In this document: positions 57,153 through 64,000 of the stretch, one piece after another
Numbering within the stretch: the first letter of the stretch is position 1
Layout: each line of letters starts with the position of its first letter
Source of the DNA: Hydrogenophaga sp.
GTDB lineage: Bacteria; Pseudomonadota; Gammaproteobacteria; Burkholderiales; Burkholderiaceae_C
DNA length: 64,000 bases
Assembly (NCBI RefSeq): GCF_019264445.1
Contig: NZ_JAHVAB010000044.1
Span: 1 to 64,000, forward strand
Reading direction: 5' to 3'
Program-made: the position numbers and the translations under genes
The notes under the pieces: generated by a model
What the model saw: only the letters and a program-made list of their open reading frames with translations
What the model was told of the DNA's origin: nothing
The model's database searches: none

Positions 57153-57689
57153 TTGAATCCGAAGCCTTTCCACCCGATCCGGTCGCTTGTCATGGCGAGC
57201 TTGGCACTGTGCGCGCTGCAAGTTGATGCCCAGGGGCGCATCTTTCGCTGCGGCAATGAGTACACCAACGACCCGCAGGTCGCCAAATCCAAGGGTTGCA
57301 ACGTGATGGAGGGTGGCAACATCACCATCATTGAAGGCACGAAGCCAGCACCCGCACGCAACGCACCCGCCGCGGCGGCTCCGCGCAGCGGCAGTGGCAC
57401 GGAGCGTGTGGATTCGAGCGCGCAGCGCGCCAGAGACAGCGACGCGCGCGCCATTCTGGAGGCCGAACTGCGAAAGGCGGAAGAGCGGCTCGCCCAGGCC
57501 CGCAAGGAGTACGCGAATGGCGAGCCCGAGAAACAGGGCATCGAATCGCGCAATTACCAGCGCTACCTGGATCGCGTGGCCGAGTTGAAGGCGGCTGTGG
57601 CCCGCGCGGAGAGCGATGTGTCGGGCCTGCAGCGCGAGTTGAGCCGACTGCCGGGCGCGGCCAACTCGGTCGGTTCTGCCGCAAAATAA
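57153..57689 (+). CDS. Hypothetical exported protein (DUF4124-like start)
   Basis: 178 residues, not assigned. TTG start (57153); an ATG at 57192 would cut off part of the signal sequence, so TTG is favoured. Signal peptide ends near VDA-QGRIF; the mature start RIFRCGNEYTNDP resembles the DUF4124 cysteine-containing segment, then a Pro/Ala linker and a charged, coiled-coil-like C-terminal region (about 95-165; AILEAELRKAEERLAQARKEY). Sits between glnA and ntrB; a 7-9-7 inverted repeat (57081-57103) precedes it. Confidence 0.75.
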   Translation: MNPKPFHPIRSLVMASLALCALQVDAQGRIFRCGNEYTNDPQVAKSKGCNVMEGGNITIIEGTKPAPARNAPAAAAPRSGSGTERVDSSAQRARDSDARAILEAELRKAEERLAQARKEYANGEPEKQGIESRNYQRYLDRVAELKAAVARAESDVSGLQRELSRLPGAANSVGSAAK

Positions 57690-57694
57690 CCGGC

Positions 57695-58840
57695 TTGAAA
57701 AAGCCTACCTTCTCCTCATTCCTTCCCGCGTCCCAGCGCCGCGCACCTGTTGACCCCGACGGTGACGCGTCGAGAAAACCGCAGGCGACGCTCTCCCGTT
57801 TCCAGTCCCTGGATCTGCTGGCCACGCTGGTGGCTGTGGTGGATCCCAGTGGAAGCGTGCTGTACGCCAATGCGGCGCTCGAAGACGCGCTGGGCATGTC
57901 CCGCCGCAGCATCACCGGCGCCTTGTTGCAGGACAGCTTCACCGAACCGCCTTTGCTGGAGAACGCGCTCCAGGGGGCCAGTGGCAACCAGTTTGCGGCA
58001 TTGCGCTACGACGCCTGGCTCAAGCGCCTGAGCCACGATCCGTTGCCCGTGCATGTGGTGGTGGCGCAGACCGACAACCCCGGTGAAGTCATCATCGAGT
58101 TGTTGCCGCTGGAGCAGCAGGCGCGGCAGGAGCGCGAAGAGCGCCTGATCGACCAGGCGCAGGCCAACAAGGAACTCATCCGCAACCTGGCGCATGAGAT
58201 CAAGAATCCGCTGGGGGGCATCCGGGGTGCGGCGCAGCTGCTGCAGATGGAGCTGGAGTCGCGCGAGCTGATCGAGTACACGCAGGTGATCATTCACGAG
58301 GCGGACCGCCTTCAGTCGCTGGTGGACCGTCTGCTGGCGCCTCACCGCCGTCCCCATGTGGTGGGTGATGTGAACATCCATGAGGTGTGTGAGCGTGTGC
58401 GCTCGCTGATCCTGGCCGAGTTCCCCAAGGGCCTCAAGGTCGTGCGCGACTACGACACCTCGATCCCTGAGTTTCGTGGCGACCGCGAGCAGCTCATTCA
58501 GGCGGTGCTCAACATCGCCCACAACGCCGCCCAGGCGCTGGGCGAGCGCATCGCGGCCGGTGATGCGCGCATCGTGTTTCGCACGCGCGTGGGTCGGCAG
58601 GTGACGTTTGGTAAACAGCGCTATCGGCTGGCACTGGAATTGCATGTGATCGACAACGGGCCTGGTGTTCCAGACTCGATCAAGGACCGCATCTTTTTCC
58701 CGCTGGTGTCGGGGCGCGATGGCGGCTCTGGCCTCGGGCTCACGCTGGCGCAGACGTTTGTCCAGCAGCACCATGGCCTGATCGAGTGTGAGAGCGTGCC
58801 AAGCCAGACGGATTTCAAGATCCTGATTCCGCTGCCCTAG
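57695..58840 (+). CDS. glnL: Nitrogen regulation sensor kinase NtrB (GlnL)
   Basis: Sensor that phosphorylates and dephosphorylates NtrC in response to PII; cytosolic. 381 residues: PAS (about 35-130; LVAVVDPSGSVLYANAA), DHp with His167 in NLAHEIKNPLGGIRGAAQLL, and HATPase (IDNGPGVPDSIKDRIFFPLVSGRDGGSGLGL). Start codon is TTG 57695; the next ATG is far inside the PAS domain, so TTG is needed. Five bp after the preceding gene. Confidence 0.94.
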   Translation: MKKPTFSSFLPASQRRAPVDPDGDASRKPQATLSRFQSLDLLATLVAVVDPSGSVLYANAALEDALGMSRRSITGALLQDSFTEPPLLENALQGASGNQFAALRYDAWLKRLSHDPLPVHVVVAQTDNPGEVIIELLPLEQQARQEREERLIDQAQANKELIRNLAHEIKNPLGGIRGAAQLLQMELESRELIEYTQVIIHEADRLQSLVDRLLAPHRRPHVVGDVNIHEVCERVRSLILAEFPKGLKVVRDYDTSIPEFRGDREQLIQAVLNIAHNAAQALGERIAAGDARIVFRTRVGRQVTFGKQRYRLALELHVIDNGPGVPDSIKDRIFFPLVSGRDGGSGLGLTLAQTFVQQHHGLIECESVPSQTDFKILIPLP

Positions 58841-58888
58841 CAGTCACCGACATACGAACGCCGCGCCACAAGAAGGGAAGACAACTCA

Positions 58889-60454
58889 ATGAAGCCGATC
58901 TGGATAGTGGACGACGATCAATCGATCCGCTTCGTGCTCGAGAAGGCGCTGCTGCGCGAGAACCTGCCCACCCGCAGTTTCACCAACCCGCAGGATGTGC
59001 TGAAGGCGCTGATCGACACGCCCGAGCAGGAGGGCCCCCAGATTCTGGTGAGCGACATCCGCATGCCGGGGGGCTCCGGGCTGGAGTTGCTGGAGAAGGT
59101 CAAGGAGAGGCTGCCGGGTTTGCCGGTGATCATCATGACCGCGTTCTCCGACCTCGACAGCGCGGTGTCGGCTTTCCAGGGCGGGGCATTTGAATACCTG
59201 CCCAAGCCCTTTGACCTGCCCAAGGCGGTGGAGTTGATCCACCGTGCGGTGGAAGAAAGCCAGCGCGAAGAAGTGGCGGAAGAGCGCATGAGCGCCGCGC
59301 CTGAAATGCTCGGCCAGGCGCCCGCCATGCAGGATGTGTTTCGAGCCATCGGACGCCTGAGCCAGAGCCAGGTGACGGTGCTGATCACGGGGGAGTCGGG
59401 CTCGGGCAAAGAGCTGGTAGCGCGTGCGCTGCACAAGCACTCGCCGCGGGCAGCCGGGCCTTTTGTGGCGATCAACACCGCCGCGATTCCCAAAGACTTG
59501 CTCGAGAGCGAGTTGTTTGGCCACGAGCGCGGTGCTTTCACCGGTGCGCAGACCATGCGACGGGGTCGCTTCGAACAGGCCGATGGCGGCACGCTGTTTC
59601 TGGACGAAATTGGTGACATGCCGTTTGACTTGCAGACGCGTTTGCTGCGCGTGCTGTCCGATGGTCACTTCTACCGCGTGGGCGGACACAGCGCGGTGCG
59701 TGCCAACGTGCGCGTGATCGCTGCGACCCACCAGAACCTCGAGCAGCGCGTCAAGGAAGGCGTGTTCCGCGAAGACTTGTTCCACCGCCTCAACGTCATT
59801 CGCCTGCGCCTGCCGGCGCTGCGCGAGCGGCGCGAAGACGTGCCCATGCTCACGCGGTTTTTCCTGCAGCAAAGCGCCAAGCAACTGGGCGTCGAGCCCA
59901 AGCGCATTTCGGAGTCGGCTCTGAAGCTGCTGGGCACGTTCGACTTCCCGGGCAACGTGCGCCAGCTGGAAAACGTGTGTCACTGGCTCACCGTGATGGC
60001 GCCAGCGCAGGTGATTGAACTCAAGGACTTGCCGCCCGAAGTGTTGTCCATGACGGGGGCATCGGCCGCAGCCCTGGCTGCGGCGCCCGAGGCGTCGGTC
60101 GTGGCGAGCGTGCCCATGGGCTTGAGCCTGCCGGTGTCGCCCGCTGCATCGGCTGAGCCGGCGTACGTCACGCACGTGCCCGCTGCGCCTGTGGAGTCAC
60201 CGGCATTGGTCGAAGTGCTTGCGGTGCCGCCATTGGCATCGGGGGCGTGGGAGAGTGGTCTTCAGGCCGAGGCTTTGGCCTTGCTGGAAGACGGCCGCAC
60301 CGACGTGTGGGACGTGCTCACCCGCCGGTTCGAAACCCGCCTGATTCAGACCGCGCTGGCCAACACGCGTGGGCGGCGCATTGAAGCCGCGCACAAGCTG
60401 GGCATAGGTCGCAACACCATCACCCGCAAGATCCAGGAACTCAACCTAGAGTGA
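58889..60454 (+). CDS. glnG: Nitrogen regulation response regulator NtrC (GlnG)
   Basis: Sigma-54 activator, 521 residues: receiver with phosphorylated Asp56 (LVSDIRMPGG), AAA+ domain with Walker A GESGSGKE (168-175) and GAFTGA (215-220), an Ala/Val/Pro-rich linker (about 385-450) longer than in enterics, and a Fis-type HTH (RIEAAHKLGIGRNTITRKIQEL). AAGGGAAG lies upstream of ATG 58889. It should act on the glnA promoter. The 3-prime end overlaps xthA by 14 bp, convergently. Confidence 0.97.
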   Translation: MKPIWIVDDDQSIRFVLEKALLRENLPTRSFTNPQDVLKALIDTPEQEGPQILVSDIRMPGGSGLELLEKVKERLPGLPVIIMTAFSDLDSAVSAFQGGAFEYLPKPFDLPKAVELIHRAVEESQREEVAEERMSAAPEMLGQAPAMQDVFRAIGRLSQSQVTVLITGESGSGKELVARALHKHSPRAAGPFVAINTAAIPKDLLESELFGHERGAFTGAQTMRRGRFEQADGGTLFLDEIGDMPFDLQTRLLRVLSDGHFYRVGGHSAVRANVRVIAATHQNLEQRVKEGVFREDLFHRLNVIRLRLPALRERREDVPMLTRFFLQQSAKQLGVEPKRISESALKLLGTFDFPGNVRQLENVCHWLTVMAPAQVIELKDLPPEVLSMTGASAAALAAAPEASVVASVPMGLSLPVSPAASAEPAYVTHVPAAPVESPALVEVLAVPPLASGAWESGLQAEALALLEDGRTDVWDVLTRRFETRLIQTALANTRGRRIEAAHKLGIGRNTITRKIQELNLE

Positions 60455-61217
60455 CCACCACGGGTGCGTGGTCGCTGGGCTGCGGGTTCTTGCGCGGTGC
60501 GCGGTCGATGGCGCAGGCCGTCACGCTCGGGCGCAACGCTTCGCTCACCAGGATGTGGTCAATGCGCAGCCCCCGGTTTTTCTGGAAGCCGAGCATGCGG
60601 TAGTCCCACCACGAGTAGCTCTTTTCCGGCTGCTCGAACTGGCGGTAGGCGTCGGTCAGGCCGAGCTGGAGCAACTGCTGGAAGTGGGCGCGCTCCTCCA
60701 CCGTGTGGTGGATGGTGTCTTTGAGCCCGACGGGATCGAAAGAATCGCGGTCTTCGGGCGCGACGTTGAAGTCGCCCATGAGCACGAGGCGCGGGTGCGC
60801 CTTCATCTGTTCGCCCACCCAGCGGTGAAGAGCTTCCAGCCAGCGCAGCTTGTAGGCGAACTTCTCGCTTCCCGGCGCCTGGCCGTTGACGAAATAGCAG
60901 TTCACCAGACGCAGCGGCCCCTGTGCGGTCTCCAGCGTGGCGGCGATCACGCGCGATTGTTCGTCTTCGTGGCCGGGAATGTTGCGCACGACGTCGGTCA
61001 CAGGCGCGCGGCTGAGGATGGCCACGCCGTTGTAGGTTTTCTGCCCGAAGACAGCGGCGTGGTAGCCGGCTTCTTTCAGGGCGTCGTGGGGAAACTTCTC
61101 GTCCACCAGCTTGAGTTCCTGCAGGCCCAGTGCGTCGACCGGGTTGGCGGCCAGCCAGTCGAGCACCTGCGGCAGGCGCACGGCCAGGGAGTTGACGTTC
61201 CAGGTGGCGAGTTGCAT
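60441..61217 (-). CDS. xthA: Exodeoxyribonuclease III
   Basis: AP endonuclease/3-prime exonuclease of base-excision repair, 258 residues. MQLATWNVNSLAVRLPQVLDWL, GLQELKL (metal Glu), LMGDFNVAPEDRDS and the terminal PSDHAPVVV histidine give the full active site. It follows folA by 3 bp, and its end overlaps the end of ntrC by 14 bp on the opposite strand. Confidence 0.96.
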   Translation of the reverse strand: MQLATWNVNSLAVRLPQVLDWLAANPVDALGLQELKLVDEKFPHDALKEAGYHAAVFGQKTYNGVAILSRAPVTDVVRNIPGHEDEQSRVIAATLETAQGPLRLVNCYFVNGQAPGSEKFAYKLRWLEALHRWVGEQMKAHPRLVLMGDFNVAPEDRDSFDPVGLKDTIHHTVEERAHFQQLLQLGLTDAYRQFEQPEKSYSWWDYRMLGFQKNRGLRIDHILVSEALRPSVTACAIDRAPRKNPQPSDHAPVVVTLG

Positions 61218-61220
61218 GGT

Positions 61221-61721
61221 TCAGCGCTCTCGGGTGTAGGTGACAAAGGAGAAGGGCAGTCCGCTGGCTGCGGTATGGCTTTCGCGCGCGGTGACGCGCC
61301 ATTCGGGGCCGAACTCAGGGGCGAAGGCATCGCCCTCGAAGTCCTGTGCGATTTCGGTGACCACGGCCGTCTCGGCCAGCGGCAGGGCGGCTGCGTAGAT
61401 CTGCGCACCACCGATCACCCAGGCATCGCTCCCTTCGGGGCAATGCGCGATGGCGGCGTGCAGCGAGTCGGCGCGCAGGGCGCCCTGGGCTTGCCACTGG
61501 GCGTCGCGGGTGACGACGATGTTGACGCGCCCGGGCAGCGGACGGAAGCGCGGCGGCAGCGAGTCCCAGGTCTTGCGGCCCATGATCACCGGCTGGCCCA
61601 TCGTGGTCTGCTTGAAGTGCGCCAGGTCCTCCGGCAGGTGCCAGGGCAGGGTGTTGTTTTTGCCGATCACGCCATTGGCGGCGCGCGCGAAGATGAGGTG
61701 CAGACGGACGGGCTTGGGCAT
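61221..61721 (-). CDS. folA: Dihydrofolate reductase
   Basis: NADPH-dependent reduction of dihydrofolate; 166 residues. LHLIFARAANGVIGKNNTLPWHLPEDLAHFKQTT, VIMGRKTWDSLP and WVIGGAQIY are the classical blocks with the catalytic Asp replaced in position by LPEDL. ATG 61721 chosen by family length. Works with thyA (62642-63454) in the folate cycle; the DMT transporter gene lies between. Confidence 0.95.
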   Translation of the reverse strand: MPKPVRLHLIFARAANGVIGKNNTLPWHLPEDLAHFKQTTMGQPVIMGRKTWDSLPPRFRPLPGRVNIVVTRDAQWQAQGALRADSLHAAIAHCPEGSDAWVIGGAQIYAAALPLAETAVVTEIAQDFEGDAFAPEFGPEWRVTARESHTAASGLPFSFVTYTRER

Positions 61722-61725
61722 GCGC

Positions 61726-62619
61726 CTATTGTGCCGCCGGGGGCGCGGGTCGAGCGGGCCAGAGCACGCTGGCAATGGCCATCATCACGAAGGCAATGGC
61801 GACCCAGTCTTGCCAGTGCGGCACCTCGCCCACGATGAAGGTCGCGCTGAGCGTGCCCACCAGCGGGATCGCCATGACGCTCATGGCGCTGGTGGCCGGC
61901 GGCAGGCTGCGCGCCATGCCGAACCAGATCAATTGGGCCACGCCGTAGTTGATGAAGACGCCATAGGCCAGGCTCACCCGCATGGGCAGCGAGAAACGGG
62001 TGGGCTGCGGCAGCGGCTCCAGCATGAACGCCAGTGCCCACACCACCGCGCTGCCCAGCAGCAGCATCCACACCGTCACCACCATCGGCGAGAGCGTGAA
62101 CGTCGCCCGGCGGAACTGCAGCGTGCCCAGGCCCCAGCAGAAGGCGGCGCTCAGCATCCAGGCGATGCCGGCAGGGCGCCCGCTCAGGCGCTGGAGTTCG
62201 TGCCACAGCAGCAAACCGATGGCGATGCCGGCGCACACCACGGCGAGGCGCACGCGCGGCGTGATGCGCTCGTGAAAGAAAGCCGCGCCCAGCAGCACCG
62301 TGAAGATCGGCATGGTGAAACCCAGGATGGCGGCACGGCCCGAGGCCAGCTCCTTCACGCCGAAGATGGACAGCGTGTGCCAGCCCAGCACGTTGGGCAG
62401 CGCCAGCCAGACGATGGTCATCCACTCCGCACGCGTGGGCTTCATGCGCTCGCCTTGGCGCGCGACGTACGCGAACAACCAGAGCGCGCCCAGCAGCATG
62501 GTGCTGGCGCGGAAGTACAGCGGGGTGAGCTCCTGCAGCGAGAGCTTCATCATGGGCCAGTTCACGCCCCACATGAGCGTCAGGGCGAGCAGCGCCCAGA
62601 GCTGTCGGCGGCTGATCAC
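61726..62619 (-). CDS. DMT superfamily (EamA) transporter
   Basis: Inner-membrane permease of 297 residues with ten helices in two EamA repeats (ALLALTLMWGVNWPMMKL; IAWMLSAAFCWGLGTLQFRRA). Start is GTG 62619 without a clear ribosome binding site. Substrate unknown. Located between thyA and folA, 22 bp and 4 bp away, probably the same transcript. Confidence 0.9.
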   Translation of the reverse strand: MISRRQLWALLALTLMWGVNWPMMKLSLQELTPLYFRASTMLLGALWLFAYVARQGERMKPTRAEWMTIVWLALPNVLGWHTLSIFGVKELASGRAAILGFTMPIFTVLLGAAFFHERITPRVRLAVVCAGIAIGLLLWHELQRLSGRPAGIAWMLSAAFCWGLGTLQFRRATFTLSPMVVTVWMLLLGSAVVWALAFMLEPLPQPTRFSLPMRVSLAYGVFINYGVAQLIWFGMARSLPPATSAMSVMAIPLVGTLSATFIVGEVPHWQDWVAIAFVMMAIASVLWPARPAPPAAQ

Positions 62620-62641
62620 GCGCGCGCTGTCGACCGGGCGC

Positions 62642-63454
62642 TCACACCGCCACCGGGGCCTTGATGGCCGGGTGGTGCTGGTAGTCCAGGATCTCGAAGT
62701 CGTCGAGCTCGTAGTCGAAGATCGACGCCGGGCGGCGCTTGATGTTCAGCGTGGGGTAGGGGTGCGGCGCGCGGGCGAGCTGCGTCTGCACCTGCTCGTG
62801 GTGGTTGCTGTAGATGTGGCAGTCGCCACCGGTCCAGATGAACTCGCCCACCTGCAGGTCGCACTGCTGCGCGAGCATGTGCGTGAGCAGCGCGTAGCTG
62901 GCGATGTTGAACGGCACGCCGAGAAAGATGTCGGCACTGCGCTGGTAGAGCTGGCAGCTGAGCTTGCCGTCGGCCACGTAGAACTGGAAAAACGCGTGGC
63001 AGGGCATGAGCGCCATCTTGTTCAGGTCCGCCACGTTCCAGGCGCTCACGATGATGCGGCGCGAATCCGGGTTGCTCTTGAGCTGCTTGACCACTTCGCT
63101 GATCTGGTCGATGTGCTGGCCATCGGGGGTAGGCCAGTTGCGCCACTGCACGCCATAGACCGGCCCGAGGTCGCCGTCTTCGCGGGCCCATTCGTCCCAG
63201 ATGGTGCAGCCGCGTTCCTGCAGCCACTTGACGTTGCTGTCACCGCGCAGGAACCACAGCAGCTCCACGATGATGGCCTTGGTGAACACCTTCTTGGTGG
63301 TCACCAGCGGGAAACCCTCGTTGAGGTCAAAGCGCATCTGATGGCCAAACACGCTCGTGGTGCCGGTGCCGGTGCGGTCGGTTTTCTGCACGCCCGTGGT
63401 GAACACGTGGCGCATGAAGTCTTCGTACTGGGAGCGGATGGGGCGGTCGGTCAT
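62642..63454 (-). CDS. thyA: Thymidylate synthase
   Basis: Methylates dUMP using methylenetetrahydrofolate; 270 residues. Nucleophile Cys152 in [12 protein letters not shown], Arg site [10 protein letters not shown], and [15 protein letters not shown]. Its ATG overlaps the stop of the lytic transglycosylase gene (ATGA). Confidence 0.97.
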   Translation of the reverse strand: MTDRPIRSQYEDFMRHVFTTGVQKTDRTGTGTTSVFGHQMRFDLNEGFPLVTTKKVFTKAIIVELLWFLRGDSNVKWLQERGCTIWDEWAREDGDLGPVYGVQWRNWPTPDGQHIDQISEVVKQLKSNPDSRRIIVSAWNVADLNKMALMPCHAFFQFYVADGKLSCQLYQRSADIFLGVPFNIASYALLTHMLAQQCDLQVGEFIWTGGDCHIYSNHHEQVQTQLARAPHPYPTLNIKRRPASIFDYELDDFEILDYQHHPAIKAPVAV

Positions 63455-64000
63455 GGACGGGCGGCAGACAGGATGCCGGGCAGGGCGGGGGATGGCGCGG
63501 TGATGCGCGCATCGAACGGGTGTTGCTGCAGGGCGAAGACCTGCTGGATGCGCTTGATGTAGCCCTGGGTTTCCGGGAAGGGTGGCACGCCGCGGTAGCG
63601 GTCAACCGTGCCTTCACCGGCGTTGTAGGCGGCGAGCACCAGCGGGACGTTGCCCCTGAAGTAGGCCAGCAGCCACTGCAGGTAGGCCAGGCCGCCGCGG
63701 ATGTTCTGCTCAGGGTCGAACGGCTTGCGCACCGCGAAGCGCGCGGCGGTTTCGGGGATGAGTTGCATCAGGCCTTGGGCGTTCTTGTCCGACAGGGCGT
63801 TGGCGTTGAAGTTGGATTCGGCTCGGATCACGGCAAACGCCAGCCCGGGCTCGATGCCGAACTGCGGCGCGAGCTTGTAGACGATCTTCATGATGCGCTG
63901 TTGTTCGGGCGTGCTCACCAGCTCGCGGTAGCGCAGCGCGGCCAGTTGCGATTCGGCCGCCTTTTTCTCCTGCTCAGCGACGTGCTCTCCACGTTGCAGT
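63451..64000 (-). CDS. Lytic transglycosylase (SLT domain), C-terminal part, runs off right edge
   Basis: Frame open to the window edge, so the start is missing. Visible order: a charged, coiled-coil-like stretch (ending [15 protein letters not shown]), then a complete SLT-type domain ([53 protein letters not shown]... [16 protein letters not shown]) with catalytic Glu in RAESNFN, and a short tail. Cleaves peptidoglycan to release anhydromuropeptides; periplasmic. A GTG at 63918 should not be taken as the start. Confidence 0.92.
   Translation of the reverse strand, partial: LQRGEHVAEQEKKAAESQLAALRYRELVSTPEQQRIMKIVYKLAPQFGIEPGLAFAVIRAESNFNANALSDKNAQGLMQLIPETAARFAVRKPFDPEQNIRGGLAYLQWLLAYFRGNVPLVLAAYNAGEGTVDRYRGVPPFPETQGYIKRIQQVFALQQHPFDARITAPSPALPGILSAARP

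Overview
The window is a high-GC chromosomal segment of a betaproteobacterium, order Burkholderiales, most likely family Comamonadaceae (Hydrogenophaga/Acidovorax type). Supporting signs are the gyrA-serC-pheA-tyrA-aroA/cmk-rpsA-ihfB-lapAB gene order, a fused aroA-cmk gene, a tmRNA tag ANDERFALAA, TRAP transporters, and palindromic repeats of the kind scattered through Comamonadaceae genomes. The assignment rests on protein content and gene order only. I saw no prophage, insertion sequence, CRISPR array or rRNA operon.

Layout. 1-6.1 kb: kdpFABCD potassium-uptake operon (minus strand; kdpD runs off the left edge), with the 34-residue kdpF and a phased repeat array in its promoter. 6.3-10.3 kb: a DUF3597 gene, the modABC molybdate transporter and a divergent modE, with a palindromic ModE-type operator between them. 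10.3-13.5 kb: a chemotaxis receptor with a CheR/CheB-tethering tail, and a GAF-Fis regulator. 13.5-21.9 kb: a molybdenum-hydroxylase operon in the order S-L-M-D(MoxR)-E-G-XdhC-MocA. Its large subunit has the form II AYRGAGR signature, so CO need not be the substrate. 22-24 kb: hypothetical gene, crcB, rdgC. 24.1-35.5 kb: two TRAP transporters in mirror image around a LysR regulator and a DUF1445 (D-glutamate-cyclase-like) gene, followed by a fused 5-oxoprolinase/hydantoinase; I read this as a pyroglutamate/glutamate uptake and catabolism locus. 35.5-47.1 kb: the conserved housekeeping operon from gyrA to lapB (minus). 47.3-49.8 kb: ompA-like gene, ubiG, gph and ssrA. 49.8-55.3 kb: small accessory and poorly characterised genes, rsuA, and a CinA-like gene. 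55.3-60.5 kb: the nitrogen-control block glnA-(hypothetical)-ntrB-ntrC with NtrC sites and a sigma-54 promoter. 60.4-64 kb: xthA, folA, a DMT transporter, thyA and a lytic transglycosylase running off the right edge.

How the parts work together. Molybdate import and its repressor sit within 15 kb of a molybdenum hydroxylase that brings its own cofactor-maturation genes (MocA, XdhC, MoxR/CoxE), so 6.9-22 kb is a molybdenum neighbourhood. The TRAP/DUF1445/oxoprolinase locus would deliver glutamate, linking to the glnA-ntrBC block. Apart from kdpD and the lytic transglycosylase, which are cut by the window edges, nearly all genes look intact; one possible frameshifted remnant lies next to ssrA.

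Most noteworthy: the dual-TRAP pyroglutamate locus, the form II hydroxylase operon with a perfect hairpin overlapping the coxS ribosome binding site, and a repeat element carried in frame inside its MoxR ATPase gene.
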